Shown piece by piece: positions 25,534 to 33,147 of a stretch of 41,028 bases of DNA. The notes under the pieces were generated by a model. The model worked only from the letters and a program-made list of their open reading frames with translations. It was not told the origin of the DNA and ran no database searches. Location: the NCBI RefSeq assembly GCF_002086675.1, contig NZ_MVIF01000047.1, positions 1-41,028 of the forward strand, in the 5' to 3' direction. Position 1 is the first letter of the stretch. Each line of letters begins with the position of its first letter. Position numbers and translations under genes: made by a program. The stretch comes from Mycobacterium persicum (lineage in GTDB: Bacteria; Actinomycetota; Actinomycetes; Mycobacteriales; Mycobacteriaceae).

Positions 25534-26754
25534 ATGGCAGGGGTACTCAGCGGTGTCCGGGTTGTCGAGCTGGCGTCGTGGACCTACGTACCGTCGGCCG
25601 GTGCCGCCCTGTCGGATTGGGGTGCCGACGTGATCAAGGTGGAGGGCGTCGCGGCGGGCGATCCCGGCCGGGCATTGGTGGTGGGTGGTTTCACCCGCGA
25701 AGCAGCCCGGGTCGACGCCGACTTCATCCTCGAGTTGGGTAATCGTGGCAAGCGCAGCATCGCGATCGACATCAAAACCGAGACCGGGCGTGAGCTGTTC
25801 GGCCGCCTGCTGGCCAGTGCCGATGTGTTCCTGACCAACTGGCTGCCCGGAGCCCTCGAGCGGGCCCGGTTGACCGTCGAGGACATCCGCTCCTTCAATC
25901 CCACGATCATCATCGCCAGAGGAACGGGACTGGGCGTGCGCGGCCCGGATCGCGATCGCGGCGGCTTTGATGCCGCCACCTACCTGGCACGTGGCGGGGT
26001 GGCGTACACCCTTACCCCCTTCGGCAGCGAGACGCCGGCTGTGCAGGGGCCGGCGTTCGGCGACCTGCAGGGCGGGGCGACACTCGCCGGCGGGGTGTGT
26101 GCGGCGTTGTTTCACCGGGAACGCACCGGCGAGCCGTGCATCGTCGACTCGTCACTGCTGGCCCAGGCGATGTGGGCCATCGCGCCGTCGATTTCGGCGG
26201 CCGACTTCTTCGATATCGACGGCATTCCCGGGGCACCTCCCGGGGTGGCCATCAATCCGCTGGTGAACCGGTACAAAACCAGGGACGGCAGGTGGATTCA
26301 GCTGGTGTTCTTACAACCCGACAAATACTGGGCCGGCTTTTGCCGGCGGATGGGACTTGCCGAGCTGGCCGCCGACGAGCGGTTCGTGCCGTCGCGCAAC
26401 CTCATTGCCAATGCGGCCGAGGCCACCGAGATCTTCGCCACCGCGTTTGCCGGCCACGACCTCGCACATTGGCAGCAGGTGCTCGCGGACGAACCGGGCG
26501 TGTGGGCGGCCCTGGCGACGCCACGGGAGACGCTCAACGATCCTCAGGTCGAACCCAACGGGTACGTGGTGACCAACCGCGATGACAACGGCGAGCCGTA
26601 CCGGATCGTGGCCGCGCCGGTTCAATTCAACGAAACGCCGCCGGGGCCCGCGCGCGCCCCGGAGCACGGGCAGCACACGGAGGAGATTCTGCTCGAACTC
26701 GAGGTGGACTGGGACGACATCGCGCGGGCCAAGGATCTCAACGCGATCCTGTGA
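25534..26754 (+). CDS. Family III (CaiB/BaiF) CoA-transferase
   Basis: A 406-residue CoA-transferase of the formyl-CoA transferase/CaiB type, which moves CoA between carboxylic acids. The N-terminal Rossmann part has VRVVELASWTYVPSAGAALSDWGADVIKVE and NRGKRSIAIDIKTETG. The catalytic aspartate is expected in GPAFGDLQGGATLAGG at about 170-185, in the form FGDxxGG. The C-terminal part covers the usual small domain. The start is the ATG at 25534 behind GAGGGG. It is divergent from the catabolic operon and could supply the CoA thioester that the broken acyl-CoA synthetase no longer makes. Its stop is nine bases from the convergent thioredoxin stop. Confidence 0.88.
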   Translation: MAGVLSGVRVVELASWTYVPSAGAALSDWGADVIKVEGVAAGDPGRALVVGGFTREAARVDADFILELGNRGKRSIAIDIKTETGRELFGRLLASADVFLTNWLPGALERARLTVEDIRSFNPTIIIARGTGLGVRGPDRDRGGFDAATYLARGGVAYTLTPFGSETPAVQGPAFGDLQGGATLAGGVCAALFHRERTGEPCIVDSSLLAQAMWAIAPSISAADFFDIDGIPGAPPGVAINPLVNRYKTRDGRWIQLVFLQPDKYWAGFCRRMGLAELAADERFVPSRNLIANAAEATEIFATAFAGHDLAHWQQVLADEPGVWAALATPRETLNDPQVEPNGYVVTNRDDNGEPYRIVAAPVQFNETPPGPARAPEHGQHTEEILLELEVDWDDIARAKDLNAIL

Positions 26755-26763
26755 GAGCGGCGG

Positions 26764-27138
26764 CTACCGAGCGGCGGCTGCCCGGCGGGCGGCGATCTTG
26801 GCGCGCACGGTATCCATGTCCAGCGATTGCACCTGGGTGATCAGATTCTCCAGCACCGCCGGTGGCATCGCCCCGGCCTGGCTGTAGACCAGCACCCCGT
26901 CGCGAAATGCCATGATGGTCGGAATTGAGCGGATACCCGCCGCGGCGGCCAGTTCGGGCTCGGCCTGGGTGTCGACCTTGGCGTGCACCACGTCGGGATG
27001 GATCCGCGCCGACCGCTCATAGATCGGGGCAAACGTTTGGCACGGGCGGCAGTAGGCGGCCCAAAAGTCAACCAGCACAAGCGGATTGTCGGTAACCGTG
27101 GACTCGAACGTGTCGTGGGTAAGATTGACGGTGGCCAT
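26764..27138 (-). CDS. Thioredoxin with CRPC active site
   Basis: A 124-residue thioredoxin-fold protein. The active site is FWAAYCRPCQTF with Cys30 and Cys33; the usual sequence is WCGPC, so the Gly is replaced by Arg and the preceding Trp by Tyr, which should alter redox potential or partner choice. The cis-proline loop is IRSIPTIMAF. A C-terminal extension of about 20 residues is basic and alanine-rich. There is no signal peptide. The start is the ATG at 27138. It is divergent from the CsoR-family gene, and CsoR-type operators lie between them, so it is probably a target of that repressor. Confidence 0.88.
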   Translation of the reverse strand: MATVNLTHDTFESTVTDNPLVLVDFWAAYCRPCQTFAPIYERSARIHPDVVHAKVDTQAEPELAAAAGIRSIPTIMAFRDGVLVYSQAGAMPPAVLENLITQVQSLDMDTVRAKIAARRAAAAR

Positions 27139-27177
27139 GTCGGTCCTTCCATCGGGGGATACTGACCTAAGAAACAA

Positions 27178-27193
27178 ATACCCGCGGGGGTAT
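27178..27193. promoter_or_regulatory. CsoR-family operator, site 1
   Basis: ATACCCGCGGGGGTAT has perfect arms ATACCC and GGGTAT around four bases. This is the known pattern of CsoR/RicR/CstR operators (TACCC...GGGTA). It lies about 40 bases upstream of the thioredoxin start and 83 upstream of the repressor start. Confidence 0.75.
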
Positions 27194-27222
27194 GTTCCCA
27201 GTCGTGTCGGCGGTAGCTATTC

Positions 27223-27238
27223 ATACCCCCAGGGGTAC
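27223..27238. promoter_or_regulatory. CsoR-family operator, site 2, over the repressor promoter
   Basis: ATACCCCCAGGGGTAC contains perfect arms TACCCC and GGGGTA separated by two bases. TACTAT at 27236-27241, overlapping its right end, is a good -10 box for the repressor gene, so binding here would shut off the repressor's own promoter. Confidence 0.75.
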
Positions 27239-27275
27239 TATGGTCGATAAGACCGATGAGACGGGAGGATCCACC

Positions 27276-27545
27276 GTGATTGGTGATCAAGACAGCATGG
27301 CTGCGGTACTGAACCGGCTGCGGCGCGCCCAAGGGCAGCTGGCCGGGGTAATTTCGATGATCGAGCAGGGCCGCGACTGCAAAGAGGTGGTTACCCAGCT
27401 GGCGGCGGTGTCCCGGGCGCTCGACCGTGCCGGGTTCAAGATTGTCGCCACCGGATTGCGGGAATGCATCACCGGAGCCCAGTCCCAGGGTGCCGCGCCG
27501 TTGAGCGAAGCCGAGTTGGAGAAGCTTTTCCTGGCGCTGGCCTGA
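27276..27545 (+). CDS. CsoR-family repressor lacking the copper His (Rv1766-like)
   Basis: An 89-residue all-helical repressor of the CsoR/RcnR family (DUF156). I start it at the GTG at 27276 because GGGAGG lies seven bases upstream and the family begins here; upstream ATGs at 27192 and 27240 would place operator DNA in or next to the coding region. In M. tuberculosis CsoR, Cu(I) is held by Cys36, His61 and Cys65. The matching positions here are Cys35, Gly60 and Cys64, so the His is absent. Two cysteines without the His is the arrangement of persulfide sensors such as CstR. From memory, Rv1766 is the third CsoR-type protein of M. tuberculosis. It probably controls itself, the thioredoxin and the DUF302 gene downstream. 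Confidence 0.85.
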   Translation: MIGDQDSMAAVLNRLRRAQGQLAGVISMIEQGRDCKEVVTQLAAVSRALDRAGFKIVATGLRECITGAQSQGAAPLSEAELEKLFLALA

Positions 27546-27605
27546 ACAGAAGTTCCCACAAGAATCCGAAGAGAACATCGGAAAAAGTTAGAGGAGATAT
27601 TGGTG

Positions 27606-28034
27606 ATGGACATTGCATTGTCGGCCACCTTGCACACCGGCTTCGACGAAGCGGTCAAGCGCACCCGCGAAGCGCTGGCGCAGCAGGGCTTTGGCGTCTT
27701 GACCGAGATCGACGTGAAGGCAACCCTGAAAGCCAAACTCGACGAAGACATGGAGGACTACCTGATCCTGGGCGCCTGCAATCCGCCGCTGGCGCACCGC
27801 GCAATCGAGGCGACCCGCCAGATCGGCACTCTGCTGCCCTGCAATGTGGTGGTGCGATCGGACCCCGAGCAAGCCGGCACCATCGTCATCGAAGCGATGA
27901 ACCCGCGGCTGTTGGCCGACGTCACCGGTGAACCCCAGCTTGCCCCGATCGCCGACGAAGTCACCGGCCGGATCCAAGCCGTCATCGACGAGCTGCAACG
28001 CTCGGACAAGGCGGCCGAACGGTCGCCGGCGTAA
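27606..28034 (+). CDS. DUF302 family protein
   Basis: A 142-residue protein with one DUF302 domain: FDEAVKRTREALAQQGFGVLTEIDVKATLKAKL, then DYLILGACNPPLAHRAI and LLPCNVVVRSD, the conserved core of the family. The fold is TBP-like and its role is unknown; such genes often sit with thioredoxin, rhodanese or sulfur-handling genes. The conserved Cys in GACNPP and the one in LLPCN could be functional. GAGGAG lies upstream of three possible starts in a row (TTG, GTG, ATG); I take the ATG at 27606. It follows the CsoR-family gene by 60 bases and is probably in its operon. Confidence 0.85.
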   Translation: MDIALSATLHTGFDEAVKRTREALAQQGFGVLTEIDVKATLKAKLDEDMEDYLILGACNPPLAHRAIEATRQIGTLLPCNVVVRSDPEQAGTIVIEAMNPRLLADVTGEPQLAPIADEVTGRIQAVIDELQRSDKAAERSPA

Positions 28035-28089
28035 TCGGTACTCTTGCGACCCTGAGGTTCCCACAACTAGCCGAAGGGTAACGAGGCTG

Positions 28090-28446
28090 ATGTCAGACCA
28101 ACACCATCACGAGGTCCTCGAGGAGCTGCGGCCGCAACACCGGGCGCTTCGCAGCCAGATTCCCGACGTCTACAAGGGATTTGCGGCCCTGAGCGGCGCC
28201 GCGCTCACCGACGGCGCCCTCAGCCGTAAGGTCAAGGAACTCCTGGCGATGGCGATCGGGGTGGTACAGGGGTGCGACGGCTGCATCGCCTCCCACGCTC
28301 AGGCCGCGGCCCGCGCCGGTGCCACCGCCGAGGAAGCCGCCGAGGCGATCGGTGTCACCATCCTCATGAACGGGGGACCGGCCACCATCTACGGCGCTCG
28401 GGCCTACACGGCATTCTGCGAATTCGCGGAGAACAAGCCTTCTTAG
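28090..28446 (+). CDS. AhpD-like carboxymuconolactone decarboxylase-family protein (Rv1767-like)
   Basis: A 118-residue CMD-fold protein. It has the AhpD-type redox site: Glu50 (KVKELLAMAIG), then Cys62-x-x-Cys65 and His69 in GCDGCIASHAQAA. That site marks thiol peroxidase/reductase members rather than true decarboxylases. The N-terminus has a His cluster (QHHHEV). The length matches Rv1767 as I recall it. It follows DUF302 by 55 bases in the same direction and may belong to the same thiol/redox group with the CRPC thioredoxin and CsoR-family sensor. Confidence 0.85.
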   Translation: MSDQHHHEVLEELRPQHRALRSQIPDVYKGFAALSGAALTDGALSRKVKELLAMAIGVVQGCDGCIASHAQAAARAGATAEEAAEAIGVTILMNGGPATIYGARAYTAFCEFAENKPS

Positions 28447-28644
28447 GGCCGTCCTAATGTCGGACGGCGGTGCTGGGCCGCCGACAGCCGCGAGATCGCT
28501 GAAACATTCCGGGCCCGTCCGGCGAAACGATCGGTAGGTCTACCGGAAATACGGGGTGTGCTGACCCGATGGCGATACCCTTTGCCGAGGGTTGATGGCG
28601 ACCGGGCGACCGCCAGGTTTCCGTGAGGTGGTGGGAGGTCCCTG

Positions 28645-30531
28645 ATGTCGTATCTCATCGCGGCCCCAGAGCTGGTGGCGGCGGCCGCAACGGATCTGGC
28701 GAGCGTCGGTTCGTCGATCAGCGCGGCCAATGTTGCCGCCGCGGCGCCGACGATGTCAGTGCTGGCCGCCGGCGCGGACGAGGTGTCGGCCGCGATCGCT
28801 GCCCTGTTCGGGGCGCATGCCCAGGCCTATCAGCTGCTCAGCGCTCAGGCCGCGGCATTTCATGAACAGTTTGTGCAGCTGCTCACCGCGGGAGCGGGCT
28901 CGTATTCACTCGCTGAGGCTGCCAATGCCTCGGCGGCGCAATCCCTGCAGCAGGACGTGCTTGACCTGATCAACGCGCCCACCCAGGCACTGTTCGGGCG
29001 TCCACTGATCGGCAACGGCGCCGATGGGATAAACGGGACCGGACAGAGCGGCGGTGACGGCGGGATCTTGATCGGCAACGGCGGCAACGGCGGGTCCGGC
29101 GGCGCCAACCAGGGCGGTGGCAACGGCGGCAACGCCGGCCTGTGGGGCAACGGCGGCGCCGGCGGAGCCGCGGGGAATTCCACCACCGCCGGCCTCAACG
29201 GGTTCAACGGCGGTGCCGGGGGCAACGGCGGCCTGTTGTGGGGCAACGGCGGCATCGGCGGTGCCGGCGGCAACGGCGGCCCGGCGCCCCTGGCCGGTGG
29301 CGTCGGCACCACCGGCGGCAACGGCGGCAACGGTGGTGGCGCCGGACTGATCTACGGCCTGGGTGGCGCGGGCGGAAACGGCGGAATCGGGGGAGCCGCG
29401 CCGGCCATCGGTCCCTCGCCGACCATCATCCCCGCGGGCGGCGTCGGCGGGTCCGGTGGAGCCGGCGGCGGGGCAGCGGCGTTGTTCGGCGTCGGCGGCG
29501 CGGGTGGGACTGGCGGGGCCGGAGGCCTCAGCAACAATACGGTCCAGAGCGTGGGTGGCTACGGCGGCATGGGTGGTCTCGGCGGGCAGAGCGGACTGCT
29601 GTACGGCGCACCGGGCGCTGGGGGAGGCGGCGGAGCCGGCGGAGCCGGCGACGGAGCCTTCGCCAGCTTCGGCGGCCACGGCGGGTCCGGTGGAAACGGG
29701 GGCGCCACCGGGCTGTTCGGCAACGGCGCGGTCGGCGGTGACGGCGGGCTGGGAGGTGACGGCGGCACCGGGGGCGCCGAAGGCGGCCAGGGTGGCATCG
29801 GTGGTCTCGGCGGCACCGGAAGCCCCGGTGGACTGCTGTTGGGCAATGGCGGAGCCGGTGGTAGCGGTGCCCTCGGTGGCGACGGCGGCGCCGGCGTGAC
29901 CACCGGCTTTGCCGGCTCGGGCGGCTTCGGCGGCGCCGGCGGCGACGCCCAGCTGCTCGGGGTCGGCGGTGTCGGCGGCAACGGCGGCGGTATCGGCACC
30001 GGGACCACGGCCGCGTTGCCGGTCACGACGCAGCCGGTGGGCGGCATCGGCGGCAATGGCGGTCGCTCCGGATATCTGTTCGGGACGGGCGGCAACGGCG
30101 GCAACGGCGGGGCCACCAGCACCAACGGCACGCTGTATGCCAGTGGCGGCAACGGCGGCGACGGCGGCCTGATCTTCGGCAACGGCGGCACCGGTGGCAA
30201 CGGCGGCACCGGCGGCGGCACCAGTGTCGGCAGCGGCGGTCAGGGCGGCAACGGCTCATTCTTCTTCGGCAACGGCGGTGCCGGGGGCACCGGCGGCGCG
30301 GGCGGTCAGGGTGCTGGCGGCGCCGGCGGGTCGGGTGCGGTGTTCTTCGGCAACGGCGGCGCCGGCGGTAACGGCGCCCCCGGCGGCGCCGGCGCGGGCG
30401 GTAACGGCGGCAGCGCGGTGATCATCGGCAACGGCGGCAATGGCGGAAACGGCACCGGCTTGGCAGCCGGGGGCGCCGGCGGCGCCGGCGGATTGCTCTT
30501 CGGCCAAAACGGGACGAACGGGACGGCCTAA
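28645..30531 (+). CDS. PE_PGRS protein (PE_PGRS31/Rv1768-like)
   Basis: A 628-residue PE_PGRS protein. Residues 1-95 are the PE domain (MSYLIAAPELVAAAATDLAS, then the helix with AAIAALFGAHAQAYQLLSAQAAAFHEQFV), the part that directs ESX-type export. A linker with LINAPTQALFGRPLIGNG follows, a hallmark of PE_PGRS proteins. From about residue 125 to the end it is Gly-Gly-Ala/Gly-Gly-Asn repeats, and it closes with LLFGQNGTNGTA. The ribosome site GGGAGG precedes the ATG. Its place after the Rv1767-like gene and before the Rv1769-like gene matches PE_PGRS31. Such proteins are surface-exposed or secreted; the function of this one is unknown. Confidence 0.93.
   Translation: MSYLIAAPELVAAAATDLASVGSSISAANVAAAAPTMSVLAAGADEVSAAIAALFGAHAQAYQLLSAQAAAFHEQFVQLLTAGAGSYSLAEAANASAAQSLQQDVLDLINAPTQALFGRPLIGNGADGINGTGQSGGDGGILIGNGGNGGSGGANQGGGNGGNAGLWGNGGAGGAAGNSTTAGLNGFNGGAGGNGGLLWGNGGIGGAGGNGGPAPLAGGVGTTGGNGGNGGGAGLIYGLGGAGGNGGIGGAAPAIGPSPTIIPAGGVGGSGGAGGGAAALFGVGGAGGTGGAGGLSNNTVQSVGGYGGMGGLGGQSGLLYGAPGAGGGGGAGGAGDGAFASFGGHGGSGGNGGATGLFGNGAVGGDGGLGGDGGTGGAEGGQGGIGGLGGTGSPGGLLLGNGGAGGSGALGGDGGAGVTTGFAGSGGFGGAGGDAQLLGVGGVGGNGGGIGTGTTAALPVTTQPVGGIGGNGGRSGYLFGTGGNGGNGGATSTNGTLYASGGNGGDGGLIFGNGGTGGNGGTGGGTSVGSGGQGGNGSFFFGNGGAGGTGGAGGQGAGGAGGSGAVFFGNGGAGGNGAPGGAGAGGNGGSAVIIGNGGNGGNGTGLAAGGAGGAGGLLFGQNGTNGTA
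29020..30525 (+). repeat. PGRS repeat region (GGX triplets)
   Basis: Imperfect repeats of about nine bases of the type GGC GGC AAC or GGC GGC GCC encode Gly-Gly-Ala and Gly-Gly-Asn triplets over about 1.5 kb. The region is interrupted at intervals by short units such as LLFGNGG that mark PGRS sub-blocks. This kind of DNA often changes length by slippage. Confidence 0.9.
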
Positions 30532-30656
30532 TCCGGCGGGAGCACCGCGGCCGCCAATCGCAACGGCGCAGCCGGCATGGCATTCGGCATGCCCACCACG
30601 TGCCGCAACATCATCGATCCGCTGCCAGAGTCCGTCACGTTCAGTAAGGTGACGGC

Positions 30657-31898
30657 GTGCCTGAGGTGGGTCGCGAGCAGCGTGCCGACGAGCCGGTCAG
30701 GCTCGACGCGCACGGTCGGCTGCACCGGTACGAAAAGGCATTCGCCGCCCTGGACGCGCCGTTGGCCTTCGTCGACCTCGACGCGATGTGGGCCAATGCC
30801 GGTCAGCTGCTTTCCCGCGCGGCTGACAAGCCGATCCGGGTGGCGTCGAAGTCGTTGCGGTGCAGGCCTTTACAGCGCGAAATCCTCGACTCGAACGCTC
30901 GGTTCGACGGGCTGATGACGTTCACGCTGGCCGAGACTCTCTGGCTGGCCGACCACGGCTTCGACAACCTGCTACTCGCCTATCCGACGACCGATAGGGC
31001 GGCGCTGCCCAAACTCGGCGAGCTGACCGCCGAGGACCCCGAACGAGCGCCGATCCTGATGGTCGACAGCGTCGAGCATCTCGACCTGATCGAAAACGCG
31101 ACAACCAAGCCGCTGCGGCTGTGCCTGGACCTTGACGCCGGCTACTGGCGAGCCGGCGGGCGGGTGAAGATCGGGCCCAAGCGCTCACCGTTGCATACGC
31201 CGGAACAGGCACGAGCGCTCGCGGTGGAGATCGCGCGCCGGCCGTCGCTGACGCTGGTGGCGTTGATGTCCTACGAGGGCCATATCGCCGGGTTCGGCGA
31301 CAACGTGGCCGGCAAGTCCGCCCAGAACGCGGCCGTTCGGTGGATGCAGCGGCGGTCCTTCGCGGAGTTGCGGGAACGTCGCGCGCGCGCCGTCGAGCTG
31401 GTGCGCGAGGTCGCCGACATCAAGATCGTCAACGCCGGCGGCACCGGTGACCTTCAGCTGGTTGCCCAGGAGCCGGCGATCACCGAGGCCACCGCCGGCT
31501 CGGGGTTCTACGCGCCGACGCTTTTCGACTCTTACTCGACGTTCGCCTTGCGGCCGGCGGCGATGTTCGCGCTGCCGGTATGCCGCCGCCCCGACGCCGA
31601 TACCGTGACCGCGCTCGGAGGCGGCTATTTGGCCAGCGGCGTCGGCGCGAAAGACCGCATGCCCACCCCGTACCTACCGAGCGGGCTCAAACTGGACCCG
31701 ATGGAAGGCACCGGTGAGGTCCAGACGCCATTGTCCGGTGCGGTGGCGCGGCAACTGCAGATCGGCGACAAGGTGTATTTCCGTCACACCAAGGCCGGCG
31801 AGCTGTGTGAGAGGTTCGATCGGTTGTATTTGGTTCGGGGCGCGCAGATCATCGACGCCGTCCCGACCTACCGGGGTGAGGGTCGCACGTTTCTTTAA
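30657..31898 (+). CDS. PLP-dependent amino acid aldolase/deaminase or alanine racemase-like (Rv1769-like)
   Basis: A 413-residue protein with an N-terminal alanine-racemase-type TIM barrel and a C-terminal domain of the D-threonine aldolase/D-serine dehydratase-like group. The PLP lysine is likely Lys65 in IRVASKSLRCRPL, at the usual place for this fold. The segment VNAGGTGDLQ (about 260-269) is a phosphate-binding loop, and the C-terminal HTKAGELCERFDRLYLV fits the metal-binding domain of this group. The start is a GTG at 30657. The product is best described as amino acid deaminase/aldolase, with the substrate open. It is the first of three same-strand genes in the order Rv1769-Rv1771 as I recall it. 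Confidence 0.82.
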   Translation: MPEVGREQRADEPVRLDAHGRLHRYEKAFAALDAPLAFVDLDAMWANAGQLLSRAADKPIRVASKSLRCRPLQREILDSNARFDGLMTFTLAETLWLADHGFDNLLLAYPTTDRAALPKLGELTAEDPERAPILMVDSVEHLDLIENATTKPLRLCLDLDAGYWRAGGRVKIGPKRSPLHTPEQARALAVEIARRPSLTLVALMSYEGHIAGFGDNVAGKSAQNAAVRWMQRRSFAELRERRARAVELVREVADIKIVNAGGTGDLQLVAQEPAITEATAGSGFYAPTLFDSYSTFALRPAAMFALPVCRRPDADTVTALGGGYLASGVGAKDRMPTPYLPSGLKLDPMEGTGEVQTPLSGAVARQLQIGDKVYFRHTKAGELCERFDRLYLVRGAQIIDAVPTYRGEGRTFL

Positions 31899-31941
31899 TG
31901 ATGGAATGGTTCGCCGACGGACCGCGCGACAAGGAGCTGCC

Positions 31942-33147
31942 ATGACTGCGATCACCGCATTGCCGACCGAATTGGCCACGATGCGTGAGGTCATCGAGAC
32001 ACTCGCACCGATCGAACGCGGTGCCGGGGACCCCGGCGAGCAGGAGGCTGCGGTCAAGATCGTCGAGTACCTGCGCGCCGCCGGTGCACAGAATGCGCGG
32101 ATCGAAGAGGAACAGTTCTACGACGGCTACCCGCAGCTGCACGCCAAGCTGTCGGCGGTCGGGGTCGGCGCCGCGATCGCCGGTCTGATCAGCCGTCGGT
32201 TGCGGGTGCTTGCCGGGCTGGCGGGGCTGGGTGCGGGGCTGGCGATCGCCGACGACTGTTCCAACGGGATACGCGTCGTGCGCAAGAAACTCCAAAAGCC
32301 CCGAACGACATGGAATGTCGTGGCCGAAGCCGGCGACCCCACCGGCAAGCGGACGGTCGTGGTGTGCGCTCATCACGACGCCGCGCACAGCGGCAAGTTC
32401 TTCGAACCCGGCTATCAGCGGTTCTTCGTCGAGCGATTCCCGGGGATCGTCGAGCGCATCGACACCTCACTGCCGAACTGGTGGCCGTCGATCCTGGCGC
32501 CGATGGTGGCCGGTGCCGGCGCGCTGCGGGGCAGCCGCAAGATGATGCTCGCCGGGGCCGCGATGAGCGCGATCGGGGTGGCGGCGTTCACCGACATCGC
32601 CCGCAGCCCGATCGTGCCGGGTGCCAACGACAACCTTTCCGCCGTGGCGCTGATCGTCGCGTTGGCCGAGCGGCTACGTGACCGCCCGGTGCAGGGTGTG
32701 CGGGTGCTGCTGGTGTCGCTGGGCGCCGAGGAGCAATTGCAGGGTGGCATCTACGGTTTCATCGCCCGCCACAAGCCTCAGCTGGACCGTGACCACACCT
32801 ACTTCCTCAACTTCGACACCGTCGGCTCGCCCGAACTGATCATGCTCGAGGGCGAGGGCACCACGATCATGGAGGACTACTACCACCGGCCGTTCCGTGA
32901 CCTGGTGGCTCGAGCGGCCGAACGCGCTGACGCACCGCTGCGGCGGGGGCTGCGATCACGCAACAGCACCGACGCCGTGCTCATGAGTCGGGCGGGCTAT
33001 CCGACGGCCTGCTTTTCTTCCTTCGACCGCCACAAGGCGCTGTCGAACTACCACCAGATGTCCGATACCCCGGAAAATGTCGTCTACGAGACGGTGATGC
33101 ACGCGGCAACGGTGGCCGAATCCGTGGTGCGGGAGCTGGCCCGGTGA
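31942..33147 (+). CDS. M28-family zinc peptidase with membrane segments (Rv1770-like)
   Basis: A 401-residue protein, start at the ATG at 31942 with AAGGAGC upstream. Metal ligands of the M28 fold can be placed: the HHDAAHSG segment at 144-151, Asp230 in PGANDNLSAVA, the Glu pair 263-264 in SLGAEEQLQGG, an Asp in NFDTVGSP and the late His in NYHQMSDTPENV. A hydrophobic stretch at about 70-104 (VGVGAAIAGLISRR, LAGLAGLGAGLAIA) suggests membrane attachment before the catalytic domain. It may be an aminopeptidase or amide hydrolase; the substrate is unknown. Its stop overlaps the next gene as GTGA, so the two are coupled. Confidence 0.85.
   Translation: MTAITALPTELATMREVIETLAPIERGAGDPGEQEAAVKIVEYLRAAGAQNARIEEEQFYDGYPQLHAKLSAVGVGAAIAGLISRRLRVLAGLAGLGAGLAIADDCSNGIRVVRKKLQKPRTTWNVVAEAGDPTGKRTVVVCAHHDAAHSGKFFEPGYQRFFVERFPGIVERIDTSLPNWWPSILAPMVAGAGALRGSRKMMLAGAAMSAIGVAAFTDIARSPIVPGANDNLSAVALIVALAERLRDRPVQGVRVLLVSLGAEEQLQGGIYGFIARHKPQLDRDHTYFLNFDTVGSPELIMLEGEGTTIMEDYYHRPFRDLVARAAERADAPLRRGLRSRNSTDAVLMSRAGYPTACFSSFDRHKALSNYHQMSDTPENVVYETVMHAATVAESVVRELAR

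Noticed and set aside
27192..27275. Upstream ATG starts for the CsoR-family gene
   Set aside because: They would place an operator and a -10 box inside or against the coding sequence; the GTG at 27276 has a strong ribosome site and gives the normal family length.
28906..30507. Several open frames on both strands within the PE_PGRS gene
   Set aside because: GGC-rich repeats stay open in many frames; only the plus-strand frame starting at 28645 has a PE domain and ribosome site.
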